A stretch of 64,000 nucleotides of DNA. Origin: Aphelenchoides besseyi (lineage: Eukaryota > Nematoda > Chromadorea > Rhabditida > Aphelenchoididae). Below are positions 58,380-64,000 of this stretch, in pieces. The translations under genes and the position numbers were made by a program. The notes below the pieces were generated by a model, which saw only the letters and a program-made list of their open reading frames with translations, ran no database searches and was not told the DNA's origin. The stretch lies in assembly GCA_024699855.1 (NCBI GenBank), contig JAMPIQ010000003.1, positions 2,604,001 to 2,668,000 on the forward strand, in the 5' to 3' direction. The number at the start of each line of letters is the position of its first letter. Position 1 is the first letter of the stretch.

Positions 58380-59141
58380 TTAAATTTTAAGCCAGACGGC
58401 CGATTTGGTTGAACAAAAACAAAGAAATTCAATCGGACAACACATCGTGTATATTTCTGACTGCGAATGTAATTGAAAATTCAACGAAAGAGAACGCAAA
58501 AAGCAGTCGATTATTGTGCGATGATATTCTCCTTCTGCCCTGAGGTCTTTCAAACGTTTGCCAATGCAAACAAACCGGAACGTTCGAACGAAAGCCAAAC
58601 ACACGCGAATTGTACCGAACGAAAAAGAAGCTTACTGGGAAGTTAGAAACATCGAAAATCGTCTGTTAATACAAAACTAAACGGATTTGTGACCTATGAT
58701 TCTCGTTACTCATCCATAACGTAGTTCCTAGACAACTAAGCTCCGTTTAAATGAACTTTTTTAAACGTTTACCACCTACAAACTTCGAAAATTGAATAAA
58801 CTTTCGGCTTCCGGATGGTCGGAGATAAATCTCCCACAGCGCTTTGGACTTCGAAAGATCTTTCCGAAAGGCAAACACGTTCAGTTAAGAAGGCAATAGA
58901 AGAGATTTGGCGTGCGAACTTCTAATGGCTATTCACCGGAACGATGTTCACATGTCAACTGTTATTTGACCGTCTTTTTTTGTTGTTGCTTTCAAAACGA
59001 CATGCTCAGTTGATGTGTGTGTATCTTTCAGTTATCTCATGCAACTTCATTTGTCGAATCAACGTTGAAGTTTAAATCGAAAGTTTATTCACCCGAAAGA
59101 AGACAGGAAACAAAATGGGTGACGAAAAACGATGGACATTT
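58380..59141. other. Intergenic, no supported gene
   Basis: About 760 bp upstream of the four-helix protein gene. No exon with splice support, repeat or RNA gene was recognised. A plus-strand frame over 59017-59340 is the antisense of the next gene's Pro/Thr/Glu-rich tail. Confidence 0.35.
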
Positions 59142-59883
59142 TTATGCTTCATCAGTCGTAGTTGGAACCTCCTCAGCTTCAGCTCCCGTTGGAACCACCT
59201 CAGGTTCAGCTTCCGTTGAAACTTGTGGTGCTGCCGTAGTTGGTTCCGCACACTCACAAGCCGGACAAACTTCGGGTGCTGGCTCACCCGGAACATACAG
59301 AGCAACATTGGTAACTTCAACAGTCGCATCTCCGCATTGATCGTTTCCGAAAAGTTTAGCCTGAAATTAAAAGTTTTGATGTTGTTCAGCACAATAACCC
59401 GAACCTTATAATGCGGTGTTTTTCGTCCCTTGTGATCGTATTCAGCACGAATGTTCGTTGACGGAATTTCTTCGATTCTCATTTCATCGTACGACAACAA
59501 ACGACCACGACTGAAGAACACCAATTTGGGAGTCTCGTCGGTGACGCAAAGTTTGCCATAAAATCCATTACAAGCTGCATGAAGACCCTGCAAGTTTTCA
59601 ATGTCTTTCGTGTTATGTTGCTCATCTTGGACACTGTAACAGAAACACAATCTGAAACAAACATAACAACAAGTGATTAATGGCAATACTTACGCTTTAC
59701 AACTCGCACCAAAGTTGAATAAAAGCTCTTGCGGATCAGACAAAATGGCCATATCCGTTTCGCTATTGTCGTTCTTCAACGTTAAAGTCGCATTACTAAA
59801 CGAAGAGGTAATCACTAGTTCCAAGAGTGGAAAACCTACACCGCCTCAGCCATTTGATGAAAACCGATAAGCATCAGAAACAT
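59142..59883 (-). CDS. Small secreted protein with acidic Pro/Thr/Glu-rich tail
   Basis: Short leader from 59883 ('MFLMLIGFHQMAEA'), then about 120 residues with several cysteines ('FGASCKALCFCYSVQDEQ', 'LHAACNGFYGKLCVTDETP') and a beta-type region ('LVFFSRGRLLSYDEMRIEEI', 'GRKTPHYKAKLFGNDQCGDA'). A Cys cluster 'EVCPACECAEPTTAAP' then leads into an acidic Glu/Pro/Thr/Ala tail ending 'VPTTTDEA' at 59142. Introns at about 59790-59834, 59651-59694 and 59361-59405 keep frame. The signal peptide is short, so an upstream exon is possible. No known domain. Confidence 0.68.
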
Positions 59884-60692
59884 CAACGCGCCGACAAAAC
59901 GACCATCGCTGACCGCCAACATCGCAAATCACCGAACAGCAGAGAGCTCCAAAACCGCACGACTGTTCGATCTCTTGACCCGAAACAACAACTGAGATCG
60001 AACAACAAAACTCAACTCTTCAACAAAATTATGCAAATTTGTGGCTACGCAATTTCGTGCGAAGATTCAAATTCCACAGAGTTTCCGACGATTTTCAATT
60101 TGAAATTTGCATAAAAAATTGAAACTCTTTTGCAATTGTGATGTTCCACTATCTGTAAGCTATAAGGAGCATCTACTCAACTGAAATGTTGTATACAAGG
60201 CTTTCATAGCGAGAAATCACTCTGTTAAGCTTATTTGTGTTCTTCAAAATAACACGTGGACAGTTTTGTAGTACGAGATTACATTAACTATCACCCATCA
60301 AAACAAGTCATCTGAACAGTCTGGTGTTTTTTGTAGTGTCACTGATTGGGGAAATTACGTGCGTATGTTAATATCCAAATTGATTTGGAATTCTCTGAAA
60401 ACTGTCCGTGAACTCAATTTCATTGTGATGTCATTGAAACTTAGATTGAATCAACAATTCGAAGTCTTAGACTAAGCATCCACATTTCAATTCAAACAGA
60501 TGTTCTCATCTAACAAAGATCACTGTACACCTCAAGTGTTTTTATTGGACACGTGAAACAAGGTAATTGAATAACACATGAACTCGAGATTATATTAACA
60601 ATTACTTGGAAAACGGTGCTACAAAAGTAGGGAGAGCGTATGAGAAAGATATTGTGTTTCGTTTAGAGAGTGTTCGTCGCGCGATCGTAGAT
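59884..60692. other. Intergenic, A+T-rich
   Basis: About 810 bp between two minus-strand genes. No exon, repeat or RNA gene was recognised. Confidence 0.3.
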
Positions 60693-61791
60693 TCATCGTC
60701 GGTTTCTAAAACCATTTGTTGGAATAAAATCTTTAGTCGGCCTTTTTTTACCTGATTGATGATGCAGAACTATGGCCGGTTTGAGTTTTATCAACGCCAA
60801 CAACGCTCGTCGATATGAACGAAGACCACAAATTGTGATTATACTACAAAGACACGGGGACAATAAGATCAGAAATATCAAAAATTGTAGTTTAGAGGCG
60901 TACTTCATGCCTTCGGAATGTAGCAATAAAACTCCAATAAAGCAGGGAATGTTGTACGTTGCTAAAGGGCTCAGAGTTCGTATTATTAATAGACGTCGTA
61001 GTCGAATTCGATAGTTCGAATGACGTGAATTAGACAGTCGAATTGACTGCGTAATTTGAACCACACTGTAAATCAAAAGGGTCAAATTGAAAATGATTTG
61101 AACAAAAGTGACGACCAAATAGACGGTCGTAAAGATTGATCTGAAAGATTGGTCGATGGGAATCTCCAAAATAAGTGATTGGTTAATCAACGACTGAAAA
61201 CTCGTATATTGAAGTAAGAAGTTGACTTCGTTCTGAACTTCTGCCTAAATTTCAAATGAGGAGTCAACGTACGAAACAAAAGCTTACGGTATTAGATGAC
61301 TTCGACTGAACTATAAGTCCCGACTTGTATGCAGCGAACAGCATACCGGCAATAACGATCGAATGTAGAATTAGGAAGATCATAAAACCAGCGCAGAACG
61401 TCGTCTTTCGAGCGAAGAACGGAAATCGATAAGCAATGAAGTTAGAGGTCAAACACATCGTGTATGCAGTAGTCTTAGAAAGTAGAAGAATCAACGTGAC
61501 AACGAACTGAAAATTTCCACCAAAATACGTGTTCCAATGCTTTGCGGGTCCATTGACGAGGTAGAACGGTGCGGGAAATAGAGCGATCGGTCGAACTAGC
61601 AACCCAATAAAAATGAGAATAAGAAACGACCAAGTGCTTGAATTCAAAATAACGTAACGGTAAGTGGACATCTCTTTTGGCGTATGAATAATGACCACTA
61701 GTAAAAAGAAACATTGTATGGTAATGTAAACTAAGGCAATAACATCGAAGATACGAGGTAGAAGCGCAGGATTTGCAATTAGATTGTCCAT
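60693..61791 (-). CDS. Serpentine chemoreceptor, SRH class
   Basis: Start 61791 ('MDNLIANPALLPRIFDVIAL'); an in-frame Met at 61803 is an alternative. The second helix region 'HTPKEMSTYRYVILNSSTW' is the hallmark TPKxM..yr..LLN...W block of SRH/SRI receptors, followed by 'PIALFPAPFYLVNGPAKHW'. Later helices: 'FVVTLILLLSKTTAYTMC', 'FCAGFMIFLILHSIVIAGML', 'IFTTVYLVVTFVQIIFNLTL', 'ATYNIPCFIGVLLL' and 'FLIFLILLSPCLCSIITI'. One intron (about 61245-61288) joins in frame to 'AEVQNEVNFLLQYTSF'. The tail is basic and ends 'TNGFRNRR' at 60693. Confidence 0.86.
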
Positions 61792-62462
61792 TTGAATGAG
61801 CATACAACGCGAATAGAAAGAACCGAAATGGCGACCGATTATCAGGCTTAAGAGTTTTTGTATTGTGGTCAGAATACAAAAGTTAAAAAAGCTCGTAAAT
61901 TCGTAAATGTGCTTAAGCTTTTCGATGAGAATTTGGGTACAACAAAGAAATTTGGAATTGAGAGTCAAACTTCCGTATTACGAGTCCATGTAGAAATCAC
62001 ATTAACGTCCCCAGAGATTCTGTTAGCACCTGCCATTAAATTAACGACAACCCGAACTCCAAGTGTTCACTTTTAGTAGGGTTCTTACTCACATAGTTAT
62101 GTAGAAACCACAAAGCACAGTCCGTAGGTTCGAGCAAACAAATGAACTTAACCTCAAAAAACAGAACTCAAGTTAAACTGAAAGTGAATTCAATCGGCAA
62201 AACAACCTTATAATTTTATTTTCTTCCACATCTTTTATAGATTACTGTAAATTTTCAGTCTTGAATTTGTGTTTCGAACGGCGCTGTCAATCAAATTGCA
62301 ATGAAAATCGTTCTTGCCCGTCGAGTTGTGTCGACTGCAAAAGACGAAGCCGAACAGTTTGTTTTGGTTTGTTCGATTCGATCTGTTCGTACAATTCGCT
62401 CACTCATGTACGAAAGAAGTAAGTGAAACTCCGACGACTCTCAACTATTTGATTTCAGAGTA
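61792..62462. promoter_or_regulatory. Divergent intergenic region
   Basis: About 670 bp between the SRH receptor (minus) and the F-box/FTH-like gene (plus); it should contain both promoters. An acceptor-like 'tttgatttcag' lies just before the next start codon, suggesting a 5'-UTR intron or trans-splice site. Confidence 0.35.
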
Positions 62463-63801
62463 ATGGCAGACGATGGGGCCTGTCCTTTGCCACGTAAGAA
62501 GCCAAGATTGAAGGTGCGAACGAAATTGAATCCATTCACTCGAGATTTGTTCTTCGAACATTTCATTCGTGACAACTTCATGAGCGATGCTGCTTTTCGT
62601 ATTGTTGTAAGTTTTCGATTAACTCGACACTTTTCGACTTGTTCCTTTAGGCCACGTCAAGAGAGTTCGTTGACTCTGCTCGTCGAATTGCTTCCAAAGG
62701 AGTGGATTTTCGTTGGGATGTGGATCGAATCGAACCGACATATGGAGTAACACCTTTCTTTTCGTTCTTCCACGATCAGAACATGACCGCCGCATTTCTC
62801 GAACTAATTCAACCGCGGGTAAAAGATGTCGTGATTAACTTCGAATCGGACAAGCCCGAAGAGTTGAGTCCGAGAATACTTCAACGCCTCGTTGGTTTGT
62901 TTTCCAGTTGACTATCGTCTTTCAGTTTGTTAGTTTAGGAGCCATAAGATTGGAAATCGACTACTATCGTGAACAATGGGAAGAAAGAGCGTCGCGTGGC
63001 GATTGGTTTCCTATGATTGGTCGTTTATTCCAAACGATTGGACCAAGTTTAATCTCATTAGATTGTCCGGCAAATCATTTGGCCTTGCGCGATGGTGTTC
63101 AACCGATGAGTATAGAGTTTTTGCGTTTGCAATGTGTGTCAACTGATGTGTGTGACTTCGACCAAATCCTTACTCACCGATGTCGTTGTTTATGTATCGA
63201 TTTTCTGGAAGATTGTCGCGGCTACCGAATCAGGTAATATCGATCGTTACTACTTGGTTTAGAGACTTTTTGCAGCAATTTTTGTCCTCTGCAACCATCA
63301 ATTGAGAGGCTCTATATTTACGACGAACGTTTTAATATTCGATATTTTCCGCCATCGTTGTTTTCACGGCTGCCCGAGATCCAGACGATTGCTTATCACT
63401 ATTGTCCCGAACGCAACGCTTATGACAATGATGTAATTGATGTCTTTAATCGACTTGTCATTCTCTTTGTTTAGCAGAGAAATCACATGTCGGTGATATT
63501 TTCCATTCAATCGTTTTCTTTTTTGGCGAAAGAGGTGTTAAAACACTGCAAAAGACTGCGAAAGATCGTCTACAGCTTCAAGATCAGTTTGAACGCAAAG
63601 AACGAAGATCGCGCTGGAATTATTCGTCGGTACTTCGATCTACTTTCAGCCATTCGATACAAAGAGAACCAAACGATCACTTTGCACGAACAGCCAATTG
63701 ATGATCCCGAGTTGTCGTCTCAAATTTTTGATATGATTGTAATGGAAATGCCGTTCATTGAAATCAGAAATGGACGTTCTCATATCTATATCTACACTTA
63801 A
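62463..63801 (+). CDS. F-box/FTH-like nematode protein, unrecognised
   Basis: Start ATG 62463 ('MADDGACPLPRKKPRLKVR'), a basic leader with an NLS-like KKPRLKVR, then about 340 residues in five exons (introns at about 62607-62651, 62893-62924, 63234-63275 and 63433-63475, the second only about 31 nt). The N-terminal 'FFEHFIRDNFMSDAAFRIVA' is loosely F-box-like. The rest has LRR-like hydrophobic spacing ('FVSLGAIRLEIDYY', 'IEFLRLQCVSTDVCDF', 'CRCLCIDFLEDC', 'RLYIYDERFNI', 'LPEIQTIAYHYC', 'HCKRLRKIVYSF') that recalls FTH/DUF38-type regions of nematode F-box proteins. It ends 'RSHIYIYT' at 63801. Family assignment is inferred from pattern only. Confidence 0.6.
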
Positions 63802-64000
63802 TCATCCCCGTCTTTTGCTCATTGTTGTTGTTCATCTTGTTTGTCTTTTTCTTCTAGAAATGTCGCGTCCACGGTTGTGACTGCTAAAACGCATAAAAAA
63901 GAATACCATCTCAAGTTCAAACGACACATGATCCTCATCACATGAGCATATTCAACTAACAACGTTGTTACGATTGTTGTCAAAAGAAATTAACGAGCTT

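Overview
This is a piece of a nematode nuclear genome. Genes are split by short GT-AG introns of about 40-60 nt, and the gene content is typical of nematodes: a WAGO-type Argonaute, serpentine chemoreceptors (SRT, SRH and Str/Srd-like), FAR-type lipid-binding proteins, a Thr-rich mucin-like surface protein and an SH2-tyrosine kinase. No species is assigned. Apart from one clear tRNA all genes are protein-coding. Exon chains were joined by eye, so internal junctions are less certain than gene identity.

Layout. 0-5.2 kb: the 3' end of an unrecognised gene, a UDP-glucuronosyltransferase, a small basic protein and a secreted protein. 5.2-17.2 kb is a run of four minus-strand genes: a nuclear receptor with thyroid-receptor-like DNA-binding features, the Argonaute, the ribonucleotide reductase large subunit and TTC27. 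The last two are only about 0.2-0.3 kb apart and could share an operon (inference). 17.9-23.2 kb: a multipass membrane protein and the mucin-like gene, which has a 153-bp tandem repeat, a 756-bp higher-order duplication and a one-base frameshift. 23.4-34.8 kb is accessory: two SRT receptors in opposite orientation, another chemoreceptor, small membrane proteins, two FAR-like genes, one unique secreted protein and a small inverted-repeat element at 32.7 kb.

34.8-36.9 kb holds a large fold-back element whose roughly 245-bp arms each carry a tRNA-like sequence. 36.9-40.7 kb is a family 31 glycosidase (alpha-glucosidase type). Its nucleophile motif is interrupted by a 174-bp hairpin segment related to the 32.7-kb element. 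That segment could be spliced only as a rare AT-AC intron. A downstream conserved Trp codon reads TGA. The gene is either a decaying pseudogene or an example of a transposon turned into an intron; this is the most interesting observation in the window.

40.8-49.6 kb: DNA polymerase epsilon catalytic subunit diverging from the mitochondrial Fe-S scaffold ISCU. 50-64 kb: an F-box-like protein, an SH2 tyrosine kinase, two chemoreceptors, tRNA-Leu(TAA), two orphan membrane proteins, a secreted protein and a second F-box/FTH-like protein. Housekeeping functions (nucleotide supply, replication, Fe-S assembly, alpha-glucan digestion) are interleaved with fast-evolving sensory and surface genes.
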